Shown here piece after piece: positions 24,220 through 34,860 of a DNA stretch of 64,000 bases (positions are counted from its first letter, which is position 1; the number at the start of each line of letters is the position of its first letter). The stretch is taken from positions 5,730,218-5,794,217 of the forward strand of contig JABACO010000001.1 in the NCBI GenBank assembly GCA_013339895.1, written 5' to 3'. The notes beneath the pieces are model-generated. The model saw only the letters and a program-made list of their open reading frames with translations. It was not told where the DNA came from and did not search any database. Origin of the DNA: Ephydatia muelleri (taxonomy: Eukaryota > Porifera > Demospongiae > Spongillida > Spongillidae). The position numbers were made by a program, and so were the translations under genes.

Positions 24220-25446
24220 TGAAAGAGTTTATATGTTTACCTGTGTGTGCATGTATGGAAGGGAAGGGACAGGGGAGAAGTATCTATACTGTATTCTTTG
24301 TATGCCTGTGTTTCCCAGCAACCCTTGGCCTCAGTGGTTATGACAACCTATGTGGTTAGGTTGGAGACAGGCCATCACAGCTGGAATCAGTATTTTTCCA
24401 TGTGCTACATCCTAAACCCAGGGCCATCCCACCTCCAAATTTGGCATATAACCTCTCCATATTGAAGACTTTTTGTTGACATTTAAAAGGTAGAATTTGG
24501 TATGGCAGATCAATTGTTATCTAATTATACAGAAGATGAACGACAAAAATTATTTCACCACATCCACTTAATAAAATATCCATCATAATACCTTCATGAA
24601 GGAGCTTTTATTTAATGCTAAATTTATTGTGAGATGTGAAAGGGTACACAAAATACATGGCATCAAAAACACAGTGTCCAAGGAAAAGGTCACAATCATG
24701 TCCAATAACATCTCCACGACCATAGACCTCTAGGTGGTGACCTTTTGTATTATTCATGTCTCATGACCCCCTCCCTACCCATAAAATAAGTTTGGGAGAA
24801 ATTTGAGACCGACATGCAGAAAGTTGCGTACACTTGGCATGGAATTACCCACCTTTATCTTTATCATCGATTCATGGCAATAAGGTATCCAGACACTGAA
24901 CTAATGCATTTGCTTTCCTGTCACCATTTTGTGCTTATTCTATGTATGAAACTGTAGTTTTGAAATGGATATTGTGGAGAGGTCAACGAGTTTATGGCCT
25001 ACAAAGTAAATGTCTGAAGGAGGTTTGACGCCCCATGTTTCATAATGCTGGTCAGATACCATTTTTTGTCCGCTATTTTGTCGCGCGGCCTGCTGACCGC
25101 TTTCCAGGCCACTGGCGTTTGCGGCCATATATTTTGTGGACAAAAAGTATGTAATAATCTGACAAATTGCGTAATGCCTATAACAACGCCCTTGACAACC
25201 AGGAGTGCTAAAAACGTGAGCTTGTACAAAAGACAGGATGGCTACAAGCGCCATTTAAAAGCAGATTACAAAAGAAGCTGCAGTTTTCTCTTTATGATGC
25301 AAGTTATTGTGGAGCAATTCTTGACACGGCAAGTTAACTTATGGCTGTTGAAATTAAGCGGGTATATGGCAAGCCATCAGTAACAAAATTCGAAGACGAC
25401 CTCTGGGAGACGTCATGGAACCTTATGTCGTTGTCAGTGTATTTTA
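24220..25446. other. No gene recognised
   Basis: Open frames at 24.9-25.4 kb on both strands overlap each other and show no family motif. Confidence 0.45.
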
Positions 25447-25732
25447 GGACGTCGTAAGATCGTGTTACGACGTCGTGAATGGTTTTTTTTTACGGCGTCG
25501 TGAGATTTTTTTACGACGTCGTGAGATGTGTTACGACGTCGTAGATTCTTTACGACGTCGTGACATTTACGACGTCGTGAGACTTACGACGTCGTGAGAT
25601 ACTTTACGACGTCGTGAGACTTACGACGTCGTGAGATACTTTACGACGTCGTGAGATACTTTACGACGTCGTGAGACTTACGACGTCGTGAGAACTTTAC
25701 GACGTCGTGAGACTTACGACGTCGTGAGATAT
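25447..25732. repeat. Array of about 15 GACGTC-centred palindromes
   Basis: The 10-bp palindrome ACGACGTCGT recurs about every 15-21 bp, mostly as TTACGACGTCGTGAGATACT or a shorter GAGACT spacer. One copy is GGCGTCGT. Each unit has three CpGs and a CREB/ATF-like GACGTC core. The first ATG of the frame at 25859 lies about 130 bp downstream. Confidence 0.93.
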
Positions 25733-25787
25733 TTTTAGGCCTGATTACGTCATAACAACATGACCTTTCATATGTCTGTAGTCTCGT

Positions 25788-25815
25788 CAGAGATAATATC
25801 TATATATTATCTCTG
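25788..25815. mobile_element. 28-bp nano-insertion with 10-bp TIRs and 7-bp TSD
   Basis: It starts CAGAGATAAT and ends ATTATCTCTG (exact complements). GTCTCGT flanks both sides (25781-25787 and 25816-25822). A second 26-bp copy with the same ends lies at 63693-63718 in a different target. Confidence 0.75.
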
Positions 25816-25858
25816 GTCTCGTACCCACCCCCACATTTACGTAAGCAATCCTAATAAC

Positions 25859-25978
25859 ATGGCACAAGGCAACGATTCATCTTTCTCTAGCGAGTGGGAG
25901 ACATTTTTTACGGAGGTGGCTCGAGTTGTTGCAAGTGCTAATAACCAGAGGGGCCTTGCAAACGAGGAATTCAGCGAG
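25859..25978 (+). CDS. Possible first exon, unknown protein
   Basis: ATG at 25859 opens MAQGNDSSFSSEWETFF and continues about 40 codons to a candidate donor GA|GTATGT near 25978. Without splicing the frame ends at 26010. The composition is protein-like and it follows the GACGTC array, but no family was recognised and no second exon could be joined. Confidence 0.25.
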
Positions 25979-26010
25979 TATGTATCAAATCGATTACACC
26001 AGTGCAATTG

Positions 26011-26640
26011 AGTAGAATATAAGAAACAGTGAGTCCCCTTTCCGATGATTAGTGATTATGGTACATCACTGTATAGAATAGTTCTTCAGACACTGGACAA
26101 TCCCTAAGTTTCACTTTTGTGCCGTCATGTACATATTACAGAATTTACCATTTTCACTATGATGTTTCAGTGATTATTATCAAGTTCAGAACAACATGAT
26201 TATTGACAAAAATCATGCATGTGATCAAATCATGCATGTACAGAGATGTATATGGGTTAAGTAATGTTCTTATAACATAACCAACCACTTAACTTCCAAG
26301 TCAAGTTTCAGTTCAAGTTTAATGCCAGACATTTAATGTTCACGTTTAATACCAGACATTTACTAGCAATTCTTTAATTTTTGAAGTACTCATAGCTGTG
26401 GAACTCTGTGTTAGTGTCTCAAAGTTCAAGACAGTTATTAGCAACCATATATTATTCAACTCACTCCTCAGCACAAGTTCCACAGCAGACAGGGCACAAT
26501 TATTATCCATCTCCTCCTCTCATGCTCATATTAATCCATATAATATGGAACATATAATATGTACTAGCTGTGTTTAATACATGAATGTGTACAACCATTA
26601 TATATATATATAATATTATGATTATTATTATTTTATTTAA
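26011..26640. other. No gene recognised
   Basis: AT-rich unique sequence. A short tandem TTTAAT.CCAGACATTTA motif occurs at about 26318-26360. Confidence 0.45.
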
Positions 26641-26647
26641 TTTTATT

Positions 26648-27092
26648 TTAATTTTTCTGCCGGATAGGGCCCGCTTGCTGTCAATTTCCTCGCCTCACTC
26701 ATTAAGCGTGGCTATCTGTTACACCTTTGCCAAGGCTTAACCTTCACCTTGATCCCTCTGAGTTTCAAGTTGCCATTAAGTGGTGGTTAGGTATTCCTGT
26801 GAGCCAAGGTCAGTCAGCTCTGTCCTATTCTTTGGATCACTTTGGTCACCATGCCTTGTCTTGCAAGAATGGCTCCGATGTGGTTTCCCGCCAGAACAGA
26901 ATCCGAGACACCCTTTTTGAGTTTTGTCAATGTGCATGCTTGGGTGCACAACTTGAAGCCAAACCAGCCTGGCCATGAAGCACAGCAAACACGTCCTGAC
27001 GATATCCTCATCCCTAACTGGGAGTTGGGCACGTCTGCAGCAATTGATCTTTGTGTGACACATCCCTGCTTAATTCTGAAACACTAGGGCAT
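26648..27092 (+). mobile_element. LINE fragment: C-terminal finger and endonuclease (same family as 0.4-4.4 kb)
   Basis: The plus strand reads DRARLLSISSPHS, then EFQVAIKWWLGI, GHHALSCKNGSDVV and RQNRIRD. In the next frame it continues RPDDILIPNW and AAIDLCVTHP, matching the finger and endonuclease of the 502-2502 frame. It has several frameshifts, so it is a dead copy. Confidence 0.85.
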
Positions 27093-27124
27093 CTGAAGCC
27101 AATCTAGGAGGAGTGACCCGGTTA

Positions 27125-27690
27125 GGTGGTCCAATGTGCAAAAACCTCTACACATGCTCTTAATGTGAATGCCACCTGGAGATCAACTCCAGCCATATCC
27201 ACAAGACATGTGAGCAATTTCTTGGATTCAGCACACTTTTCAGCGATAAATCTAAAACAGTGTAAGTTAGTAGTCACCAATAGGAGCACCAAGAATGTCA
27301 AGGTTTGGTAGAAGGGAGTACTTCACAGCTGGTGGGAAAGAGGTGTTTCCTTTACTACTGAAGAGTTCACATTTGGAAAAGTTGCTGTAAAGGTCCAGAG
27401 CAGGTCCCATCTCTTCAATGCTGTGCATGGCCCTAGCACAGCTGGACGGTTTCCAGCTAAGGCACCATCATCGAGGTAATATGCCTGGTAGAGGAGGTCC
27501 ATGCATTCATCATATCAGCATCCACACTGGAAATTGGCTTCTGCAAGACCACATGTGCAAAGAGTAAGGGACCCAGGGGATTCCCCTGTTGAACCCCTGA
27601 CTCAGAACTAAATTGTCCTAGAGGGTGCTATAGCAGAGGATGTGTGTGACCCATAACACCAAGACACCCAAGGCAGAATTTTGGGGGGAA
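27125..27690 (-). mobile_element. LINE fragment: RT core, opposite orientation
   Basis: The minus strand carries GVQQGNPLGPLLFA (motif B) and, after a frameshift, YYLDDGALAG (motif C), plus sequence matching 1640-2160. It abuts the plus-strand C-terminal piece tail to tail. The family order is therefore broken by an inversion. Confidence 0.85.
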
Positions 27691-27972
27691 AGGTGGCACA
27701 CTAATTTTATATTTTTATGATTGTTTAACCTGGGTATTTTTAAAAAGCTATAAATTCACGTTGTGCCCGGCATGTTGTTTTGGTAACATCAGCCTATATT
27801 TTTAACTGCATACAGTATAAGGTGATAGATAATATGATGCATTGAGATAATGAAATGAACTCAAAAAATAACCAGTTATGAGGTCGAGGGTATACAAAGT
27901 TCAATGTACGTACAGTTCTCAGATAGTGTCCATTGCCCAGGCACCTTCACTCGAAAGGACTTTCGACAATTC

Positions 27973-30773
27973 CTATTCAAACTCGGGGTATGTAGAGTAG
28001 GATAGAGGGAGTTCAATGGCGCATGAGCATGTCTTTGCAGTTGGTGATCGAGCCAGACCTTCAGTATTGTTGAACGACACCCTAATACTCTCACCAAGAA
28101 GCACTGAACTCCCAGTCACGAATCGCAGGAACAATCTCAAGTCATCCTGTCTGCTATTGCTTACAAAAGTAATGAGGTAAGAGAAGATTCTTTTTTCAGC
28201 TGAGTTCATGGCACTAGGCTCTTCAATCAAATCCAGGACTCTCTCTGAAGTAGCATTGAGAGCTTTGTACAGGCCAAAGAACTCACTCACTGTCATCGTC
28301 TGAAAGAAACGAAGGAAAAGCTTGGGCACACCGGAATGAATTGTGTATAAGACTCCCAGTGGTTTCCCAAGAAAGAGATGTCTTGCTGTCGACACTACTA
28401 CCTCTTTTAGGTTTGCCTTTGTTGGGACTTGGACGCAACCCATGCGGCTTAGAGTGGAGATGATTTGCCCCTGCAAGGTGGAGGGCAACTGGTTGTTGTT
28501 TTGAACTTTTGTAAGAGCCTGGCTGATGAAAGAGCTCTCATAAGCAGCCAAGTAGTCGATGAAGGAATCGAGGATGATGCTGTCTGGCACCTCCACTTCA
28601 GGCCCAAAAAATATGGCAGCAAGGACAGGAAAGGCGATGCGAATGGGCAAGAATCCACAAACCATGAACCCATGAGAAAGAATGGTGCCGTGAAGACGAA
28701 GGACAGCCATATCAGGATTGGGACGTACAGCTGGCACCAACAATTTCTCCCCATCAAAAATCTTTACATAGCTATCTTCCCAAAAGGCAGAGAACAAATC
28801 ACGACAAACTCCCCCCATGTCCACAGCTTTCTCATTGATAAAACGGACTCGAAATGGATAATCCTTCAGAATTTCCTCGAGATTGTCCTCATATGTCTTA
28901 ATGACATCCTCATAGACATGGTCTCTGTGAAATGCTCTCCCCACACCTTGATGTGTGTTATCAGACATGAACTTGTGGCGCATTTCATTCACTGTGAGGA
29001 AAACGAAATAGTTATAGATTAAACCACACACCATTCATACTATTAGTCAACACCTCCAACCAGCCATGAAAGGTAGAGGGTAGGTATATAGCCATACGAC
29101 CACACAAGTAAGGGCTACAATTCTAATGCCCAAGGTCTTGACTGATGATACCATTATTTTTTTACCTCTTTGGATTAGCTGTGATCCATCTTTCACCTCC
29201 TCCACAACTTGTTCCTCCTGAGTCTAGAGCAAGCAAAAAGGTTATGCAATATTTTGGATTAGGTACATTTTATAGTACCTCAGCTTGGCCTAGTGTTTCT
29301 CGCACAAACGTTAGCAAGTCAGGAGCGTTCTCCCCTTCTTCCACAATAAGAACAGAGGAGGAGATGTCCTTAACTTGGCAAGTCACGGGCACCAGCTCCC
29401 GAGGAATAATTGTATGAATACTGAATCCCTTGGTCACGTTTCCATATGCAGTAGCTATTTCATACAGCACCTGCACAATTTCATGCACACTTTCGCTAAA
29501 ATTCTGCATGTCTGGGTTATCCCTTCACTAAATGATCCATACAATGCCCATCAGTTGCCCTGATTACTCACCTTACTTGAAGTGAGTGGCAGGAGACGAC
29601 ACTCTGTTTTGGATGAATCACTAAATCGAAGAGTGAATTTCATGCCTTCAGGCTGAGTCAGTTTATTACTCCATTGACGAGACAGATCCTTCCTGATCTA
29701 CAAGCACAACTATTAAATGTTACAATACAAACAAACATGATTTTCATACATCCTGAAGTTGTTCCCTCTCAGCTTTGGCCTTAGCTTTATCTGCCTCCAG
29801 AGATTGCTGATAAGCCTCATCCTGCTCCTTCCTTATCTGTCGGGCTTCTTCAATGTAAGCCTGTGCCTGTGCCATAAAACATATGTGAATCCTGCAAGCT
29901 CAGTTTAGTTGATAATGCATACTCTGCCAAGTTCACTTTCATTGTCACTTTCACTACCACTGCCCAAGTCGATCACTTCACGTGGAGAAGCCTGGGTAGA
30001 GTATCACATGTAACAATACAACAAGTCATCAAAGATAGACATACCTTTCCTGTGCTGTCAGACGACTGCTGGACAGTCTCGTTCCAATCACTTGATGCCT
30101 GTAGTTCAAAGTGAACATTAAGAAGAATGAACGAAAAATAATCTATCCTTACCAAATCCTTTGAACAATGGGCCCCACTGTCTACACTGGGTTTAAACTT
30201 CTTCGTTGGGTGCTCAGGAACAGCCTCACTATCCTGAATAGAGAGAAAAAAAAAACATGAATACACAAGGAGACACATGTACATGCATATACTCACATCT
30301 ATTTCACACAAGTAGAGACACCCTCTTCGCTTCACAGCACCTTCCCCGTCCAGAGAATCATTATCAAATCTTGTCAAGTGTCCCTTTTTATCACTCTCAA
30401 GGAAAGAGAAGGATGAAACTTTAAAGGCACGGATAATAGCATTCCGTATTTGAAGGTTGGACATGTCTCTTGTGACAGACACTCTCTTGATTCTCTCTTG
30501 AGAGAATAGCTCCTTGCGTGTATTTCCCCTAGGGATGATTTCCTGGTAGTGCTTCAGCATTACAACATTTACAGACACTGAACGTTGTTTCCCTTTGAAA
30601 GCAGCCTTCTTCTTTGCCTGTGCATCAGCCACAACGCACTCAGCATTTGGGTCAAATCCCTCCTTTTTTGACTTTCCTGAAGGAAAGCATTTGGCCAAAG
30701 CTCTCGCCTCCACCTCAGTTGGTTTCTTCACTCTTTCCAAAATGCCACTTGAGCGCTCATAAGGTGACTTGGC
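27973..30773 (-). CDS. UBX-HECT protein (predicted E3 ubiquitin ligase), 3' nine exons; 5' end not in view
   Basis: Nine minus-strand exons join in phase (740 codons including the stop): 30297-30773, 30153-30233, 30045-30098, 29923-29991, 29750-29866, 29572-29697, 29279-29503, 29166-29217, 27973-28991. Introns are 54-75 nt except the last (174 nt). The first visible exon is basic (RKELFSQERIKRVSVTRDM; RRGCLYLCEID). A charged coiled coil (EEARQIRKEQDEAYQQSLEA) precedes a UBX-like fold (MKFTLRFSDSS ... GFSIHTIIPREL ... SSVLIVEE). The last exon is a divergent HECT domain: DMGGVCRDLFSAFW, FLRFVTGSS, then KTCSCAIELPLSY with the catalytic-type Cys. HECT ligases form a thioester with ubiquitin; UBX domains usually bind p97. 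An in-frame TAG at 27973 precedes 17 further coding-like codons. Upstream exons probably fall in the gap at 30994. Confidence 0.82.
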
Positions 30774-30993
30774 CTGTAACATAATAAAATTACACATCAA
30801 AGTAAGCTGGCTTAATCTCTTCCGTTACGGGGTATACCCCGTAAATACAGGGTATACAACGTTGGGCCTGAAATGAACAAACCATACGTCCGATTTTACA
30901 GTAGCTTACAACGAATGTGAGGCTTAGGGTAATTTACTATTATGTAAAATTTCAGCATTTAAATCTATTGCATCAAAATACTGCACTGCTATA

Positions 30994-31093
30994 NNNNNNN
31001 NNNNNNNNNNNNNNNNNNNNNNNNNNNNNNNNNNNNNNNNNNNNNNNNNNNNNNNNNNNNNNNNNNNNNNNNNNNNNNNNNNNNNNNNNNNNN
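30994..31093. other. Assembly gap of exactly 100 N
   Basis: A round 100-N run usually marks a scaffold join of unknown size. Exons of the HECT gene (to the left) and of the PEP-synthase-like gene (to the right) are both missing on its two sides. Confidence 0.95.
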
Positions 31094-31372
31094 AAGAAAG
31101 AAGAAAGAAAAAAGAAAGAAAAAAGAAATAAAGAACGAAAGAAAGAGAGAACAGACGAAAGAAAGAAAGAAAGAAAAGAAGAAAGAAAGAAAGAAAGAAA
31201 AAAGAAAGAAAGAAAAAGAAAGAAAAAAAAGCCCCTCCCCTCCCTCCCTCCCATCCCTCCCTCCCTCCCTCCCTCCCCATCCCTACGCCTCCTCCCTATC
31301 AGCCTCCCTCCACTCATCCCTCCCTCCCTCCCTCCATCCCTCCCTACCTCCATCCCTCCCTCCCTCCCACTA
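31094..31372. repeat. (GAAA)n then (CCCT)n simple repeats
   Basis: A purine-rich GAAA/GAAAA block (31094-31229) is followed by CCCT repeats to about 31370. This probably explains the assembly break. Confidence 0.95.
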
Positions 31373-31393
31373 GCTTGCTCTCACATTCTGCAG

Positions 31394-31548
31394 TGGTTGC
31401 CAGGGAGCTTGGTCTGCCCACAATAGTGGGCGTGTCTGGTGGTCTGATGAAGAGGCTGAAGACAGGGATGAGGGTGTGCATGGATGGGGCCAAGGGAACC
31501 GTCACACTCTTAGGGGAAGACCAGGCAGCAGACAATGGTTTGAAGTGA
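31394..31548 (+). CDS. C-terminal exon of a PEP-synthase-like protein (PEP-utiliser swivelling domain)
   Basis: A CTGCAG acceptor ends at 31393. The exon then reads VVARELGLPTIVGV, a Lys/Arg-rich turn, DGAKGTVTLL and a stop at 31546-31548. This matches the end of the PEP-utilising swivelling domain, where a Gly-Pro/Ser-x-Val-VARE strand follows the phosphorylated His. That His would lie in the preceding exon, which is not in the assembled sequence. It is intact and may be the last exon of the gene whose middle exons are at 21.4-23.5 kb, or of a paralogue in the gap. Confidence 0.65.
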
Positions 31549-32832
31549 CAGATGGCTTTAACCAATTTTCAATATTTTTAAGCCTTGTACAGAAATGTAA
31601 TTGTCAATATACTTCATGTTGCTCATTCTCTGTCATTGGATTGCTACTGTACGCAGTTCTTTTGTATAGCCTGGTTTACAATGTGACATTAGCTATAAAC
31701 TTTGTGTCAGCGTTGCCTTTTGTAAGTGACATTACCAGCGTTGGCTGCTGAACGTCTGACCAATCATATCCTGAATATCATGTTGCAAGTTACCACTTGA
31801 ATCCTTTTGTTATGACTCAATGCTGATGCAGTGTTCCGCTAACGTTGCGTAGTAAACCAGGCTTCCGTGTTCGGGATGTTGACACTTGCATCTTGCATGG
31901 CAACAGGCCCAACTACATGTAGCTATTTTGCACATGGGTGGATTAGGGCTCCACTCCCCTGCACACCACATGTATTTATAGCTTCCCTGTGCAATTCCAG
32001 TTAAGCAACATCCACGCATTGTCATCTAGAGTACACTGTATGTACAGTTCAACACATTTCATTCTTCGATGATATTACATTTGCTACTCTCCTCACATGC
32101 ATGCATGCCATCTATACCTGGTTATCATCCATCACGTACGTGGCTCTACAGCAAGTGGGTATCACATCATGGTTGAGCACACAAAGGCTACACTTGAAGA
32201 CAGCTGTCCTCTTGTGTGTCCTCATTGCCCCGAATAAGCTTTGGACAGGACTCAGCTGGTGAGCTTCGTATCTCAATAATGGGCAAAGGGGTGTGGTTGG
32301 TAACCCCTCCCATGTCAATCCACGTACACATATCATGCACGAGCAAAAACACTGGCCTTATTCACCAACGTTAATGCAATCACGATTTTAACATTCCAGG
32401 AGCTATGTATGATGTATCTCTCTTTCATTACATATTCTTCAATAATAATGACATCATTTCTTTCTCCCCCCTCCCTCCCTCCCCACCGTCCCCTCGCCAT
32501 GCTGAAATGATGCAGCCGACAGGTACGACCTGCTTGGAAATTTGCTAAACAACACATTCCACCATGCATCTTTGTCAGGCTCTGCATGCAGCGCTGGTGA
32601 GTGGACAAAACCATCAGACATATTAGCTGAGAAGATCCATCTCACCATAATATCAGATCTGAGATGGATCTGCTTGTCTCGGTCCCAGATCAGACTCTCT
32701 TGGTTGGATTGCATTACCGCTATTCCAGTGGTCGGGTCATTAATTTTTGTTATTAATCTATCAAATATACAGCCATCATACATATCGCATAATTGATCAA
32801 ATTTTATTAACCAATAAATAGTTCAGACTACT
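31549..32832. other. No gene recognised
   Basis: Unique sequence with a CCCTCC-rich patch at about 32465-32492. No conserved frame was found. Confidence 0.45.
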
Positions 32833-34270
32833 TCAATACATGATTGAGTAAAGAGCGGCCCCATCCTCAAAGCCCAGGCCACTTCTCCACTTTACTCTAG
32901 AACACCTTAGGCATAGGCTGGCTGCTCTGATGATGGCAAATGAAAGCCTTGCTCTGATGTAGCCAAATGTTTGTGCATACGACTTTTTCCATTTGCTTGC
33001 AACACATGTGGCCATTCTCTTCAGGAAGTGCTCTGCTTCTCGATGAAGAAGTCCATCAACTGAAGTCACAAAGGGTGTAAAAGTACCTCTACGATCTTTC
33101 ACTGCTTGTTTGTAAATCCTCTTTTTGTCCTGAGCTCCCGATTCAAGAACTGATTCTGAGCTGGCGAGCGATTGCTGTAGGATGGGGCATCTGTATCAAT
33201 AACTTTGAAGTAAAATAGTGCCTCTGCCTGAGGTTGCCAAACACCACGTACTCCCAAATCCAGCCTCAGTCCTGAGTCACCTACTTGTGTTTCTGCCTCT
33301 CTAACAATTGGCTCTCTGACAACCTGTGTCCACACCTGTACGGCAATATCTTCAATGCAATCTCTGATCTCATTATGTCTCTGGATAACTTGGCCACCAA
33401 CCTTACAATCAAGAGCATGTTGCAATGTTAATGAGGCTCCACAACCATCACACTTTGAAGGTAGGTCTGTCGGGTCACGCATATAACGAACCGCCAACCC
33501 ATCTCTAAATTGAGCTGGAGACAGGTCAAAGTGACAGGTAGCGATTGGAAGGACAGATAACCGTGCTGAATGTTTTGTCGAAATAGCTCTTTTAATGGCT
33601 CTTTTTCGCTTTGATGTGAACTGCATTAAAATACTGTCAAGTACAGATTGGTATAAGTCTCTTCCTTGATGTTAACATGGTGTTTTCTAGCAGCCCGAAG
33701 AGACTCTATATGTTGTGCTGGATCAAAGACAACAACTCCTTTCACTGCTTCAATTAACACTTTAGTTCCTTGTCTGGATGTCTGGTAAGCTAAAGTTGCT
33801 GTCTTGGTGGGCTCAAAATCCCTAGTCCTGCTAGAGATGTTGGTAAGCAAACAAAGCCTTCTCTGCTTCAGTGACACCTGCACCAAGCATAGCTGGAGTT
33901 TCTTGATCTTCTTATTGAGTGGTGTAAAAGCATCTGCGCAGTGGTACAACTCTCTGGAGGAAGTCCCATTCACACTGCAAAGACTTCGTCAAAGACGCAA
34001 ATGCTGCCTGGGGTGTGCCTTGTCGAAGCTAGGGACAATTTATCCACACAGTCTACCCAAACATCAATCTTTTCTCTGACAATATTCCCTTTCACCAACC
34101 ACACCTCCAAGAAAGCGACTGTCCAGTAACGACTTTCACTCCCACATTTTGTAAGGTACTCTTGGCAATTTCCACATACTTCGATGCTACTACCACCACA
34201 CTCTTAGTGGGTTCTGGGAAGTAACCATAAGTAGGACCTAGAACCCCCAGCCATCACTAGAGAACTTTGT
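32833..34270 (-). mobile_element. Decayed retroelement fragment (RT C-terminal region, C2HC finger, nuclease-like tail)
   Basis: Reading the minus strand from 34270, the frames give TPQAAFASLTKSLQCEWDFL (33.97-34.02 kb, in a frame without ATG), then AMLGAGVTEAEKALFA, then AHFDLSP-type RT connection. A finger CDGCG...H..DC...RHNEIRD follows at about 33360-33450, then LRLDLGVRGVW and VIDTDAPSY, and finally FTPFVTSVDGLLHREA at about 33050. I have seen this order only downstream of reverse transcriptases in invertebrate retroelements. At least three frameshifts separate the pieces. It differs from the R4/Dong-like family above. Confidence 0.65.
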
Positions 34271-34860
34271 TATGTACCGTGCATGTAATGCTATTCATCG
34301 CGCTCATTTTTTGTCCGATGGACAACAAACAGGCGAACTCGAAATGGCACAAATTACTGCAAGGCAATTGTCACCCATCGGAGGGATCAAACTCGTTTGG
34401 ACCCCAGTCTAGTACTCAAACCATAGATATTAGACTCTAATATCTATGATGTAATCCATCGCTGCTGCGTATATTGGGTCTGGGGACGTGACCAGATGTG
34501 GTAATGGTCTGGGTACAAGACAACTCCCGATTATGTAATAGACTAATTTGTTAAGACAGCTAGCTCATCGTGTAGCAAGAGAGGCATGATGGCAGCTGTG
34601 ATTGAACAGCACCTGACCTTGTCAGTTACACTAACCGTAATATGGGTGTGTTCAGCAACTCGACAAAAAAATGTACATGTATATTTAATAGTTCAATTAT
34701 TTATTTAAAATCATTTTAGGCACTGATAACAATCATATGTTGCTACATGTCAGCTTACGATTATCTGCTTAATTAAACTATGGTATTGTCAATGGTAGTT
34801 TCAGTTTGCCAGGAGTATACTACAAATCTAGTCTAAATGTTCAGTAGTACATGTACTGTA
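34271..34860. other. Intergenic sequence downstream of the receptor gene
   Basis: No coding frame. It includes a small palindrome at 34422-34448 (CATAGATATTAGA, one spacer base, then its complement). Confidence 0.5.

Noticed and set aside
25447..25732. CRISPR-like appearance of regularly spaced palindromes
   Set aside because: The spacers are only 5-11 nt and repetitive, and the locus is eukaryotic. It is a tandem repeat.
28465..29022. 185-codon plus-strand frame
   Set aside because: It is antisense to the HECT exon, which has clear domain motifs and splice sites.
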